From Avena insularis (Eukaryota > Streptophyta > Magnoliopsida > Poales > Poaceae): a stretch of 64,000 bases of DNA. The stretch spans positions 434,001-498,000 of the forward strand of contig JAJUPC010000036.1 of NCBI GenBank assembly GCA_023614405.1, read 5' to 3'. This document shows positions 1 to 10,776 of this stretch, piece after piece. The notes under the pieces were generated by a model. That model worked only from the letters and a program-made list of their open reading frames with translations, did not search any database and was not told the DNA's origin. Numbering within the stretch: position 1 is the stretch's first letter; the number at the start of each line of letters is the position of its first letter. Both the position numbers and the translations under genes were made by a program.

Positions 1-691
1 ATCCAGCCGCCAGCCGTGGAGGAGGCCCGCTGAGGAAGCCTATGCGGGAGTTACGCCCTTGGAGGGATCGAATCCGTGCTCTACCTAGAGCACGAAGCAG
101 AGACGAGAGCAGGTGCCTCACCGACTCCAAACCATGGTCACTCCCTCCTCCTACCAGATCCCTTCTCCCCCATCTCTCCTCCCCTCCCCTTCTTCTGGTT
201 CCCTCTCTCGGCTCGCTAAGTGAGGCCCCCAATGGCACGGTCAGGGAAGCGGCGCGGACACCTGGTCTTAAACAGTTGGGCGTGGAGAGCCTAACTCTTT
301 TTTTCTGAAAACTTGATCCAATGAATACGAGTGTTTTTTGGATGGAAGTTTTCGTCATGGCTTGGATATATTTATTTGCTGATGGATTTAGATACGATTT
401 TTCTCTTCGTGTTTTCATAGACGGAAAGATTCAGGCCCGTAGCTCGACCCTGCCCTATATATTTCAGTTCTTTCTTCTGAAATTTCCTTCCTCCATATAT
501 ATTTACAGTGCAAAGAATGATACTCAAGCACCTGCTAGATTTCTGTTCTAATTACCGCCATGGTTGTTAACTCTAGGATTTAGTATTTCTGATGAACTGG
601 GTAGCGCATACCAAATAAACATGATTGATGGGGAATATTCAGTTTGACATAATTATATTGGAAGTCGCATACCTTACCAATTAACCATGGC
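1..691. other. Unassigned sequence at window start
   Basis: The first ~300 bases are GC-rich and pyrimidine-rich, with open frames of only 76-88 codons that have no recognisable motif. From about 300 the sequence becomes AT-rich. It lies directly upstream of the RNase-H-like pseudogene and could be its 5' flank or untranslated region. No gene, RNA or repeat was recognised. Confidence 0.3.
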
Positions 692-2033
692 ATGGTGCAG
701 CGATGTGAGAGTAGCATCAGTACCTGCTGTTTGAGCAAAGGTGCGTCTCCCCTGAAAAAGATTGCGGGTTCTTTTATATCATGTTACGAGATCCATGGTT
801 GCCTGCCGACTGAGCAAACCCTCTGGAACAACGGTCACGACTGGTTCTTGCAGCTGCTCCATTCAGCATCTGAAGAAATGCGGGTGAAAATCCTATTCTT
901 GTTGTGGAGGACATGGCATCATCGTAACAACTTAGTCCATGGCGACGGAAAAGCGTCAATTGCAGCATCAGTTCCATATCTTAAGAATTACGTGGAGACC
1001 CTGCGTGCTCCCTAGGATTACTTTGGATGTGAAAGGTAAAGTGCCTCTTATTGATTTGGATTCTCCTCAGTCAGTACTCGTTGATGAACGGACGTGGCAT
1101 TTTTTTTTCTCCCGGGTGCATATGCACCCATTATTTGAATTTGATTTTTGTCAAAATTTTAAATGCCAAAAAAATTCAGAAAAAATATATGCGTGTAGTA
1201 CTTCAAGTTTTAGGCGCGCGCAAAGTCGTTTCACAAAAAAAGAATATTTTCGGTGGATTGTGCAAAAAAGATAAAATTTGGTGCCAAAGTAACGTGTCCC
1301 GGATGCAAAAATTTGTGTTTTTTACAAAGCACACAAAGCATATCGGTTTTCGGTGAAATAACTTTGTGTGTACCTCAAACATGAAGCTACACATAATCAT
1401 ATTTTTTTTCAGAATTTTCAATTTTTTAAAATATGTTTTTTCATACCGGGTGCATATGCACCCAGGTGTAGAAAGGGGTTTCCGTTGATGAAGCAGGTTC
1501 TGAGTGGAAACCACCAGCGCATGGCTGGACAAAAATTAATGTGGATGCAGGATGGAACTTCATGAGCAAGGTGGCAGGTCTGGGCGTGGTAGCGAGAGAC
1601 AATGCAGGTGTGGTGCTCTTCTCAGCTTGCAAACACGTAGTCTCGTGTGCCAGTGCAGAGGAAGCGAAGGTTTTGGCTATGTTGGAAGGATTACGTCTAG
1701 CGAGCCTGCACATCGACAAACCCGTGGTTTTTGAGACCGATTGCTCCAGGGGTTGCGCAAGTGCTGATGTCAAAGTTGGAGGATCGCTCGGCTTGCTGGT
1801 GCTTGTTTAAGGAGGCGCAAGATCGGATGATTGAACTGCCAGATAGCCGAGTTAATAAAATTGGCAGAGTTAGCAATAAAGTGGCGCACGAGTTGGCGCA
1901 AATAGGAAAGCGTGAGTTTAGTGGTGTGTTGCTTGGTTCAGTTCCTCCCTGCATGGTGGAACTAACCGAGGTGATTGTATGAACATTGTTACTTAATATC
2001 AATAAAGCTCACGTTTCCTCAAAAAAAAAAAAA
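692..2033 (+). pseudogene. Retroposed RT/RNase-H-like (RVT_3-type) pseudogene, split by a MITE
   Basis: Two coding remnants of one gene are visible. The upstream part (about 774-1090) has the motif LLWRTWHHRNNLVHGDGK, typical of the linker before the RNase H domain in plant non-LTR-retroelement-like proteins. The downstream part (about 1500-1980) starts near the WKPP motif, continues through TKINVDAGWNFMSKVAGLG and holds an FETDCS segment, matching the start and middle of a plant RVT_3 RNase-H-like domain. A 353-bp MITE (1112-1464) separates them, and a further frame change follows near 1750. An AATAAA at 2001-2006 is followed 14 bases later by an A-run at 2021-2033, which suggests insertion of a polyadenylated transcript. 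Alternative: the 3' end of a degraded L1-type LINE, since such elements carry the same domain. Not expected to be functional. Confidence 0.7.
1112..1464 (+). mobile_element. MITE with GGGTGCATATGCACCC ends (copy 1)
   Basis: Both ends carry the same palindromic 16-mer, GGGTGCATATGCACCC, at 1114-1129 and 1448-1463. The ~320-bp AT-rich interior contains the conserved block CAAAGTCGTTTCA and a GATAAAATTTGGTGCC block. Two more copies in this window (10271-10624 and 31350-31702) share those blocks and the length. It interrupts the RNase-H-like pseudogene, which supports a genuine insertion. No coding capacity and no clear target-site duplication were seen. I do not recognise the family name. Confidence 0.7.
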
Positions 2034-2910
2034 TGATCTGAATACATCTAGACTTGTAGTTCCTTGTGTATCAAGGAGAAGCATGGTCTTCAATATAATA
2101 ATATTCAGTAATTTTTCACATGTATGTGGTTGAGGGCACGAGGCAAGTCATGATGTGCCTGACCGGCTGTCGAGCCTCGGAGTGAATGGGAGGCGCTGCT
2201 GGGATAAGGATTCCGGGCACACAAGGTGCATGGATGCACGAGACCTGCTCGTCAGTGATGAGTTCTGCCAGGAGGAAAAACTCGACGCGATATCCATAGA
2301 GCGGAGTTCCGCGAGGAGCGGCGTCTTCCTTGCCGAGCCAGCTATAGCACACAGTTTCCCCCGCCTGTCAGATCTGGTTGCCGCGGGTAGAGAGGTCGGT
2401 TCGTCCTGCAGCGGTAAGGGATTTCTCTGCTCTCTCTCTCCAGATTCATGGATGCGATTCTTTTCGTTTCATGTTCTTAGAACCGAAGAAATAGTAGAAG
2501 GATGCTGACGATTTGTGTTTATCTCTATCGAATGTTGATGGTTCACTAACCAGAATGCTTGTGCTTGCAGGAATTTGGTCAAAATCCAGTGAAGTGTGAT
2601 GGAGCTGCAGTGCTCACCTGGGGCTGGCTCTATCTAATTAGTACAAATATATATACACTTGATATGTTAAGTTAGTGCTCGACTGGATTTCCATTTCGAT
2701 AATGAATATGGCATGCCACAAATGGCATCATTATTGAACTTAAAACATGGCTTCTTTTCAGATGTATAGGTTTTCATATTTTTTCAAACATTTTACTCCA
2801 GTTCACTATTTCACCTCCCTAATAGTATGTCAGTTCTTTATTCTGTAACAGAACAACTCCTCTACTTGTAATTTGAAAGGATATGTATCTGTCAGGATCA
2901 ATGCCCCTAA
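2034..2910. other. Unassigned intergenic sequence, possible gene fragment
   Basis: An open frame of 117 codons (2155-2508, plus) has no motif I recognise. Downstream, a polypyrimidine stretch ending in CTTGCAG at about 2566-2572 resembles a plant 3' splice site, and the DNA after 2640 is AT-rich and UTR-like. This could be a broken gene fragment or old transposon sequence. The evidence is too weak to call a gene. Confidence 0.25.
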
Positions 2911-4555
2911 GAGCATCTCCACTCGTTGGCCGTTCCCATGCCAAAATCCGGAGCTAAATAGCGCCGGATGAAGAAAGTTTCGGGCCTGGAAACGACCAGT
3001 TTTCCAGTCATGTTCCTAGGCTGAGCTCCCGGGTTTAGACAAATTTTAACAAAATTTGGCAAACTTTGGACGAATATAGGCTGATTTCATTAATAGATGG
3101 GGGATTCATAAATATTACATCGAATTCGGGTGGGCACCCGAATTCTGACTTCACTTAGGCTAAAAAAACTAAAAAAAACTAAAAAAGGCCGATGCTGATG
3201 TCGGTGGACGCCGTCTACATGCCGAAGTTGCGGTAGAAGTTGGTGTAGTTCGGGTCCGCCTTGCCGTCGTCGTCGCGGTCGTCGCTCGGCGTCTGCGGGG
3301 GCGCGAGCTGCCCTGGCTTGCGTCGCCGTACCTCCACGGCTGGTACGAAGGGACGACGTCATTGTCGTCGTCGAGGACGACGAGAGGCGCGCCCTGGTAG
3401 GCGAACTCACTACACACGCTAGCCTGACGCTCGACCTCCTCCTGCAGGCGCTGAACGCGGCGTGCCTCCTCCTGCTCCTAGTCCGCCGTGGACCAGGCGA
3501 GGATGTTCGGCTCCGGAATCGCCCATGGTGGCACGGCGTCGTGCATAGAACGTTTGGTCATCATTTTGATGGCGAAGGAGTCCTCGTCGACAGCCACGCC
3601 CCTGTCCGTAGGCTCCGGCTTCGGCTGGCGAAGGCGAAGCCGGCCGGTCGGCGGCATCGCCACGCGGGGCTCGTTGATGGTGATCCCCCGCGAGCGCGTC
3701 CTCGGCGTTTTGGCCTCCCGTTTGACGGGCCGATAAATCTCGCCGCTGCTACACGGCGACTGCGCAGGCGCCATGCCGGAGGAGCGCGAGGCGGCGGAGG
3801 AGGAGGAGGTGAGGCTGCCCATCCTCCTGGGCAACCAGTTTGCCTAAGATTGGCGGCCGTGGCGAGGGGCTGGTACCGGAGAGCGCGAGAAGCCGATGCG
3901 GGGGTTGTTGCCGGCGTGGATGTGCTCGAGGACGTAGGGGAGTGTGCGTCCCGACGCGCTCCACCGTCGATGCCGCCCCGCCGAGTTCTTACGCTTCGGC
4001 GACGAGCCATGCGACCCCCTCATGCCTGATGAGCTCCTGCATCCTCCGCTCGGCAAAGAACTGCTCCTAGTGGAGCAGGTTGCCGGGGTCTTCGGCGAGC
4101 TCGGGGTCCTCCATCGCCGCGATGGCCTCCTGGATCGCCTCAACCATTTGGTCGCCCCTCCGGCACCGGTGGTATCGGTACGCCGTCGACGTTGAGCTTC
4201 CATCCGGGCATGCGCCGGCCGAAGCCGTTTGGTCGCCGCGGGGTCGCCTGGTACCTTTCCGCCATGGATATTTTCGCCGAGGTCTAGTGTTTGCCGGAGT
4301 TGCAGAGGGGATTGGAGAGAGTGTGTGCCGTGAGCGGGCATCCGACCGGCTTTTATAGGCCGACGTGGGCGGCGAAGGCGGGAGGGGTGTAGACGCGTGG
4401 GCGGGAAAAGGGAAACCAACGGGAAGCTGAGGCAGCGGTGTCGCGCCATTAATTGCCCGGCAGTCCTTCCCGGGAGCCGAGGCGGAAGGATGACGACGAG
4501 GCGGTTTCGGTCGCTGACTGGGCGGGTCCACGCGCCGAGGGGTTTTTTTCGCGCC
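2911..4555 (-). mobile_element. Harbinger-like DNA element carrying a Triticeae repetitive ORF (copy A, 3' truncated)
   Basis: The element begins with GAGCATCTCCACTCG directly after TAA, which fits a Harbinger-type terminal repeat with a 3-bp T(A/T)A target duplication. On the minus strand it encodes a degenerate protein of a kind common in Triticeae repeats. It has an N-terminal part rich in Arg and Pro (about 4530-3844), a central segment with SSGEIYRPVKREAKTPRTRS and a Pro-rich PKPEPTD stretch (3834-3478), an acidic VVLDDDND motif near 3380, and a C-terminus reading NYTNFYRNFGM before a stop near 3217. Frames change several times, so it is broken. The expected far terminal repeat is missing because Gypsy sequence joins at 4556. 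The protein's function is unknown to me, and the Harbinger assignment rests on the end sequence and TAA only. Confidence 0.55.
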
Positions 4556-5524
4556 GAATTCATGGTGGAAACTTGCAGCATCACCATAGTGGGCAATCTA
4601 TGAAACATTGTTCTTATAAAATAAGAAGAGATAGAGATTGAGAAAAAGAAAGAAAAAAGATGAGAAAAGAGGAAAGAGAGAAAAAAGCACCATTTTTCCA
4701 TGGTAAAATAAGAAGATTGCTGAGATGCTCATTGTCTGCTTGCCTTGTTATTTTGATTATGGGATAGCTCATGTATCATGTGCAAGGGGTACCCCATTGG
4801 CGGTTCTCTATGATACACATGTACTTACTATGACAAAAACTTACCGGTAACTAAACTTGAGTAGCATGAGGAGCCGCCCTCGTATTGAAGGGACATGAAA
4901 TTGCCAACTTATACTTTGTCAAGCATATACTCCATAGTTTGTTCACTTTAACCTTAATCACCTAAAGATGCTTATGATAGGGGCAATGAGAGCTGAAAGC
5001 TAATAAGTTCCATAATTTTTGGAAGCTCTTTATGAAACTTGAGATCCCTGCTTCCCTCTGCGAAAGACCTATATTTTATTTTCTAGTTGAGTCAGTAAAC
5101 GTATTCCTTTCTATCTCAGCAAGTATTTTGAGTTGTTGTGTTTTATTCATTCATATGATGATTTATTCAATCATGTTTCTTATGTTCCTTGTTTTGTACA
5201 CTGCTCTTATCTTAGTGAATATTACTTTGAAAACTATCATTGAAAACTCCATTATGTTTGAACTCCTGCAAATTGTTAACTATTCTTTGACCAAGAGCAA
5301 AGTTTGCCATTACCAATTATGATTTACTTTATGTATCTTTATTGTGTTTCCTTTACTTATTACAAGTTAAGTTATATAATAGTGAGTTGTCTTCTATTAT
5401 AATTTGTGTATTGATGAATGTGATGCTTCTTGTCCATATTCTTTTATCGACTCTTCACTCCATAAACCTGAGGTCATGTTTATTGAGCTCAGTTTTAACA
5501 GGGACAATGAAGTCTTGGGGGAGT
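4556..5524 (+). mobile_element. Gypsy element, 3' internal region (5' truncated)
   Basis: This stretch aligns by eye with 22317-23251, the noncoding 3' internal region of the complete element at 18113-24868. Both start near CATGGTGGAAACTTGCAGCA and share many blocks, including GGGGCAATGAGAGCTGAAAG. It ends in a degenerate polypurine tract (CTTGGGGGAG) directly before an LTR at 5525. The 5' LTR, gag and pol are absent, so it is a truncated relic. Its LTR differs from that of the 18-25 kb element, so the two are related but separate families. Confidence 0.75.
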
Positions 5525-7036
5525 TGATACATCAATTTTGCATCACTATGCTATATCATAATTTACAGTTATTCTTGATATATTTCATATTAAGAGATGA
5601 TACTTATGTTATTTCATCTGTTTTTGCATGGTTGATGGTTTTTGGAGGATGGACCACTGAAGTCAGGATTCTGATGGAAAAGGCATGGTTTAGAGGCGAA
5701 ATTCGCGAAGATCAGAAAATTCCAGAAAATATATGGAAAATCCTATTTTTCCAGAAGACGAAAGATGCCAGAAGGGGGAGCGGAGTTGGGCCACAGGGGG
5801 CCCACACCACCCCCTGGCGTGGGCCACCCCTGGCCACGCCACCAGGTGGTGTGGCCACCCTGGCCCACTCCTGGCTCTCTCCTTTGGCGTATATTATCCC
5901 GAAAAAATCCTAAGCCCGGGGAAGCAACCACAGAAAGATTTCGCCGCCTCTACAGGGTGGAAAACTGCAGAGAGAGAAAGAGCTCTCTGGCAGGCAGAAA
6001 TCTGCCGGGGAAATTCCTTCCCGGGGAGGGGAGATCGTCGCCATCAACACCACCATCAAGCTGAACTTCATCGGGGTCATCATCATCATCTCCATCATCA
6101 TCTCCACCAGCACCATCATCACCACTCCATACAGTTATAACAATTGGGTTGAATCTTGCATAGTTCTTAGGGGAAACTTTCCCGGTGTTGATTACTTGTT
6201 GTAGTTGATGCTATTGAGTAGAACCATTGAATTATTGTTATGTTCAGATTGTTACTTATCATTATATCATCTATGATCTTGATCCATATGATGTCTTGTG
6301 AGTAGTTCGTTTAGTTCTTAAGGACATGGGAGAAGTCATGTTGTTAGTAGTGGAATTGTGTTGAGAAAGATTTAATAGTTTGTTATTTAAGTTGTGGTGT
6401 TATTTTTCTAGTGGTGTCATGTGAACGTCGACTACATGACACTTTACCTTTATAGGCCTAGGGGAATGCATTGTGTATTTGGCTACTAATCGTAGGGGTT
6501 GCCGGAGTGACAGAAACCTGGACCCCCGTTAGGAAACCTTTGCACAAGGAAGTATAGGATCTTAGAGTTTAAAGTTGTGGTTAGGTTTTTATCTTAATTA
6601 CTTTCTTGTACTTGCGGATGCTTGCAAGGGGTTTAATCACAAGTATGTATTAGTCCTATGAAGGTCAGTACATTAGCACAGGTTCACCCACACAACACTT
6701 ATCAAACTAAAAAAGATTAATCAACTATATGACGCGAAAGCACTTGATGGTATTCCCATGTGTCCTCGAGAACGTTTGATCATCTTAAGTAATACAACCG
6801 GCTTGTCCTTTGCTAAAGAAAAGATTGGGCCACTTGCTGCAATTATTATTATTGTCTTTTATTTACTCGCACTTTATTTATCCGCATTATCAAAAACCCC
6901 TAAAAATCCGTTTGCTAAGTATTTACAGAGAATTCCTGCTCCAAGCCACTCGTCAACACCTTCTGCTTGTCGTTGGGTTCGACACTCTTACTTATCGAAA
7001 GTACTGCGATACACCCCCTATACTTGTGGGTCATCA
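5525..7036 (+). mobile_element. Gypsy 3' LTR
   Basis: A 1,512-bp LTR starts TGATACATCAATTTTGCATC after a polypurine tract and ends CTATACTTGTGGGTCATCA, the TG...CA pattern and terminal sequence typical of a Triticeae Gypsy LTR group. It contains a GC-rich mid-part and an imperfect CAT/CAC repeat tract at about 6037-6123. The 3' flank (TGGGC...) runs straight into Harbinger-like sequence. No partner 5' LTR is present. Short open frames inside are not genes. Confidence 0.75.
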
Positions 7037-7205
7037 TGGGCGTCTGGCCGGCTTTTATAGGCCGACGTGGGCGGCGAAGGCGGGAGGGGTGTAGACGCGT
7101 GGCCGGGAAAAGGGGAACCGGCAGGAAGCCGAGGCGGCGGTGTCGCGCCATTAATTGTTGCCAGCGGTCCTTCAAGGGAGCCGAGGCGGAAGGATGACGG
7201 CACGA
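7037..7205 (-). mobile_element. Second partial copy of the Harbinger-like element (copy B)
   Basis: Bases 7048-7199 match 4346-4494 nearly base for base in the same orientation, including TTTTATAGGCCGACGTGGGC. The match begins directly at the end of the Gypsy LTR, so the LTR flank is this element. The duplication on both sides of the Gypsy relic is not a simple insertion footprint. Confidence 0.75.
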
Positions 7206-7538
7206 ATTAATTCGCCCGCTAGCGTTCAAAACTTAAATCATTTTGATTCATACAATTTGGTCAAAATTTTGAACTACAATGTTACATTATCCTGAAGAAA
7301 GAAATTCCGAGACGTGAAAAGGGAAAAAAAATCAACAACACGAATGTTACATTGTCTTGAAGAAATGCATAAAAATAGATGAAGGGCAAATACATTCTTG
7401 GCTGCCCCTCCTATCGCACGTCGACAGTTATTTATATATATATGTAGCCTAGGCATGCGCATCATCCAATATAATATATTGGATTCCTGCATACTACCTT
7501 TTAATTTCGAGACAAACTTGGATGGATCGGATGATTCT
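7206..7538. other. AT-rich 3' flank of the allergen gene
   Basis: No coding sequence is seen. Two imperfect direct copies of AATGTTACATT(A/G)TC(C/T)TGAAG occur at 7278-7300 and 7343-7365. The part nearest 7538 is probably the 3' untranslated region of the minus-strand gene. An A/T stretch at 7428-7442 contains AATAA-like sequence on the minus strand but no clear AATAAA. Confidence 0.4.
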
Positions 7539-7898
7539 TCAGTAGTCGTATGTAGGCTTGTAGGTTTTGCCGACCTTGAAGTCGGTTGGGATGACCTCGT
7601 CGAAGACGTTCTTCATGCCACCCTTGGACAGGAAGCGGAAGTTCAATGGACCGACCAGCGGCTTGGAGCTCTTCACCTCCCAATTGTCGCCCTTCTTGGA
7701 AAAGGGCTCCCACTCCTCCGAGCCGTGCTGCCGGAGCTCGACCTCCGACAAGGTGTCCCCTGGCCTCGTGTACTTGATGCTCAGCACCAGCTTCTTCGAG
7801 TCGGAACCTTTCTCTACCGTCAAGTCCACCTTGGTGCTCATAGCCCCGCCGATCAGCGCCGCCAGAACCGCCACCGCCAGCATCCTTGAGAAAGCCAT
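7539..7898 (-). CDS. Group 2/3 grass pollen allergen (expansin C-domain-like secreted protein)
   Basis: A 119-codon intronless frame. I start it at the ATG at 7898, because the protein then opens with a classic signal peptide (MAFSRMLAVAVLAALIGGA, residues 1-19) and the upstream in-frame extension to 8006 is low-complexity, UTR-like sequence. The mature part of about 97 residues has the family hallmarks in order: a VDLTVEKGS strand, VELRQHGSEEWEPF, a GPLNFRFLSKGGMKNVFDEV block and a KVGKTYKPTYDY end. This matches the length and layout of group 2/3 grass pollen allergens, which resemble the C-terminal, carbohydrate-binding-like domain of beta-expansins. The product should be secreted to the wall or pollen coat; its biochemical role in the family is not well defined. 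No frameshift or stop is present, so it is probably functional. It lies between transposon relics and is the only likely intact host gene here. Confidence 0.88.
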   Translation of the reverse strand: MAFSRMLAVAVLAALIGGAMSTKVDLTVEKGSDSKKLVLSIKYTRPGDTLSEVELRQHGSEEWEPFSKKGDNWEVKSSKPLVGPLNFRFLSKGGMKNVFDEVIPTDFKVGKTYKPTYDY

Positions 7899-7981
7899 CT
7901 TGATTATTGGTTCTTGTGTGTGTATATGTATGTTGTTGCTGCGAGCTAGCTTGTGTGTATTCTGATGGATGATGTTGGTGG

Positions 7982-7989
7982 TATTTATG
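7982..7989 (-). promoter_or_regulatory. TATA-like box of the allergen gene
   Basis: On the minus strand CATAAATA lies 84-91 bases before the chosen ATG. With a usual 25-35-base spacing, transcription would start near 7950-7957, giving a 5' leader of about 50-60 bases rich in CA. The longer upstream reading frame to 8006 would then begin before the transcription start, which supports the shorter start codon. Confidence 0.5.
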
Positions 7990-8210
7990 GGCCCAACAAG
8001 AGGCACTCCGGCGGTGTCGCTGGCTGGCCGTGATCTGCGCCTGTCCTTGGATGCCTATGCGTCTCGCCATCACCATCGGAGGCAACAGCACTGCATGCAG
8101 GTTCTCCATCGTATATCACGGTCAAACCTGACCATTCTTTCGGCTGTGGTGCATTATAATACTTATAATTAATCATGCGATGGAGCTTAAATTTTGTGTT
8201 GATAATTCAG

Positions 8211-8704
8211 TGGCCTCTTTAATTTAATGCTGTAAAATGTTCGTTGGAATACAAGTGTCACTCCTATTCATGTCCTCTGGTTAAGCATTACGAGGTCTCC
8301 ACAGTAGATAATTAGTATGCATCAAGAGAGGCTCCCAGAGAGGATGGGATCGATCTGGTTGAAACGGGATCAATAATAGGGTTGGAACGACTTGGAAGGA
8401 CGACACTCCAAACTTAAATTAATTTGAGAAATAAAAATCGTCAAATTAAACATTGATCATTATTTAATAATCGAGTTACCAAATTAGCAAAAAAATACCG
8501 AGCACTGATCAAGATGGTATCAATGCTTGGAATGAATAACTGCTTCTCTTTTGGGTTTAAAACTTCTTGGACGTTTTGTAAAGTGTGACGGGCTGGGACT
8601 AAAAATCTCACATTGTGTGTCCTTGCGCCGGAGTGGTATCATGGTATCATGTCATATCTTCCAACACGAGATGTCGCGGTTCAATTGTGTCCCCCCCCCC
8701 CCTT
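8211..8704. other. Unassigned sequence in the outer part of the left arm
   Basis: No coding sequence or recognised repeat. It includes an AT-rich part and a 12-C homopolymer at 8691-8702 that abuts the Copia relic. It is duplicated in the right arm at about 33270-33764. Confidence 0.4.
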
Positions 8705-9927
8705 AGTCGCAGCGGGAGGTTCTCGGACGCCGAGACTGGACCGAAAATCGAGGAAGAGCTGACTCGGTAGTCCCTCCGTCATCACATCAACAAACTGTAG
8801 AGCGGAGGGAACGTGTAGGACACGAACTTCGCCAAGAGAGACTCACTCTCGAACAAAGTGGATGTCGATCTCAATGTGCTTGGTGCGCCGGTGCTGCACT
8901 GGATTGGACGACATGTAGATGGAGGAGACGTTGTCGCAGTAGACCAGTGTAGCCGCGGGAAGAGGGGGATGGAGCTCCTGAAGAAGTTGACGAAGCCATC
9001 TGCACTCAGCCACCGCATGGGTGACGGCTCGATACTCGGCTTCAGCACTGGAGCGCGAAACGGTGGTCTGACGCTTGGAGGACCAAGAGATCAGACTGTC
9101 TCCGTAGTAGACGCAGTAGCCCGATGTGGATCGGCGCGAGTTCGGGCAGCCAGCCCAGTCTGCGTCGGAGTAAGCCGTTAGGGATGTCGAGGACGAGGCG
9201 CGAAGATGCAGGCCGAAGTCCATGGTACCACGGACATACCGAAGGACACGCTTCACCAAGGCAATGTGAGACGTGCGAGGAGCATGCATGTGTAGGCAGA
9301 TCTGCTGCACCGCGTAGGAGATGTCGGGGCACGTCAGAGTGAGGTACTGAAGTCCACCAGCTAGACTCCGGTACTCCATACCATCGGGAAGCATGTCACC
9401 GTCAGTCGCCGAGAGCTTGGCATGAGTGTCGATGGGGGTCGTGGACAGGTGACACTCAGCCATGCCAGCCCGCTGAAGAATGTCGGCGGCGTACTGTCGC
9501 TGGAATAGGAACAGTCCGTCGGTGGAGTGCGTGACGGCGATCCCAAGAAAGTAGTGAAGATCTCCAAGATTTGTCATGGAGAACTCACTGTGGAGCCTGT
9601 CGAGCAATCGCTGAATAAGAGGCGTGGACGAGGCAGTGATGATGATGGCGTCAACGTAGAGGAGCAGGTAAGCCATGTCATGCCTAGAGCACACCACGAA
9701 TAAGAAGGTGTCGGTGACGGAGGCGACGAATCCCATGGTGGAGATGTAGGCAGCGAACCACTGGTACCAGGCGTGGGGAGCTTGCTTCAACCCATAGAGG
9801 GATTTGTGCAGACGACACACGTGCTTAGGCCTGCTGGCGTCAACGAATTCTGGAGGCTGCTGACAGTAGACAACCTCGTCGAGAGTGCCATGGAGGAAGG
9901 CGTTCTTGACATCAAGCTGACGGATTT
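8705..9927 (-). pseudogene. Copia RT-RNase H fragment (left-arm copy)
   Basis: On the minus strand the relic begins in mid reverse transcriptase at [20 protein letters not shown] and continues through the 325-codon open frame 9820-8843 (LHKSLYGLKQAPHAWYQWF) to RNase H motifs (AYSDADWAGC, SSAEAEYRAV, CDNVSSIYMSSNPVQHRRTKH). The RT active-site motif is YVDA (9658-9647) where Copia enzymes normally have YVDD. A TGA replaces the codon after HFVRE near 8843, so the end of RNase H is cut off. The gag, protease and integrase parts and LTRs are absent. It shares the stop and YVDA with the right-arm copy and belongs to the same family as the Copia in the spacer. Confidence 0.85.
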
Positions 9928-9957
9928 GTTTTCCTTTAATTTGTTCGTAAATTACTG

Positions 9958-10097
9958 AAATATCTTCGTTCTAAATTGCCAGATGTTTCATATTAGTTTT
10001 TAGTTTAGATTTGTGTAGCAACTAGCAAAGTTCGTTCATCATAAAAAATATATACAGCCTCCTCTTTATATAATTGATGTGCAAAACAGAGGGAGAA
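9958..10097 (-). mobile_element. Possible Stowaway-like MITE (left arm)
   Basis: Read on the minus strand, the ~140-bp stretch starts CTCCCTCTGTTTTGCAC and ends near AATTTAGAACGAAGATATTT, a degenerate version of Stowaway ends, which usually read CTCCCTCCGTT with TA duplications. The interior is AT-rich. The right-arm counterpart is about 31877-32016. Confidence 0.4.
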
Positions 10098-10270
10098 TAC
10101 TTCTGGTTTGGGACGTCACAATTGGTTCTGGTTTTCCAACCTGCTATGGAGAAAAACTCTTTCGGTTAGATACCCGTGCGTTTCTACGAGATTAAGAAAC
10201 GTTGCTAAGAGATTTAGAAATTACAATAAATATTGTTTTGGGACGTAGGAAACGGAAATGCACATTTGAT

Positions 10271-10624
10271 CCTATGTGCATTTGCTCCTTTTATTAAAAA
10301 CACATTTCCAATTGTAAGAAAATCGGAAAAAAATAGTTGCGTGTGTGTCTGCACATTGGATGTCCTCACCTGCAGTTTTACGGAAAACAAATATGTTTTA
10401 TACCCGTGTAAAAAACATAAAAACATGTGTCCTGCCGAGGTTTATTTTAGCACCCAAATTTATCCTTTTTAGACATGCCCCACAAAAATATCAATTTTCA
10501 TGAAACGACTTTGTGTGAATCTAAATTGTGAAGATGTACGCGCAAGTATATATATTTTTGAATTTTTTAACATTTAAATATTTGTTGAAAATAAAATTCA
10601 AATAAAAAGAGCATATGCACCCAA
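10271..10624 (-). mobile_element. MITE with GGGTGCATATGC ends (copy 2)
   Basis: Same family as 1112-1464 but in the opposite orientation. The ends are diverged (CCTATGTGCATTTGCTCC and GAGCATATGCACCC), while the internal CGTTTCATGAAAATT and ATAAATTTGGGTGC-type blocks on the minus strand remain recognisable. Short open frames here are noncoding. Confidence 0.65.
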
Positions 10625-10776
10625 TAGCATAGTATCCGCGTGGCATAGGAAATGCATACTGCTCGGCTCAACTCTGACATGGCATGACACACTACACTTT
10701 GATGTCTCGTGGTGTTTCCTTTTTAAATCATATAACTAGTCTCTTGCCATTAACCTCACAAAATTTCTGTTAGTGT
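10625..10776. other. Short unassigned stretch before the CACTA tip
   Basis: It contains no gene. It ends in TGT directly before the CACTA terminus, which would be the 3-bp target duplication if the other end were present. Confidence 0.3.

Noticed and set aside
3541..4531. Plus-strand frames over the Harbinger-like ORF
   Set aside because: GC-rich shadows of the minus-strand remnant, which has the recognisable motifs and C-terminus.
6037..6123. CAT/CAC repeat as a histidine-rich gene
   Set aside because: It is a microsatellite-like tract inside the Gypsy LTR; the open frame (His-rich) has no start context or domain.
7899..8006. Longer N-terminus of the allergen (start at 8006)
   Set aside because: The extra 36 residues are Asn/His/Thr-rich, begin upstream of the predicted transcription start and would bury the signal peptide.
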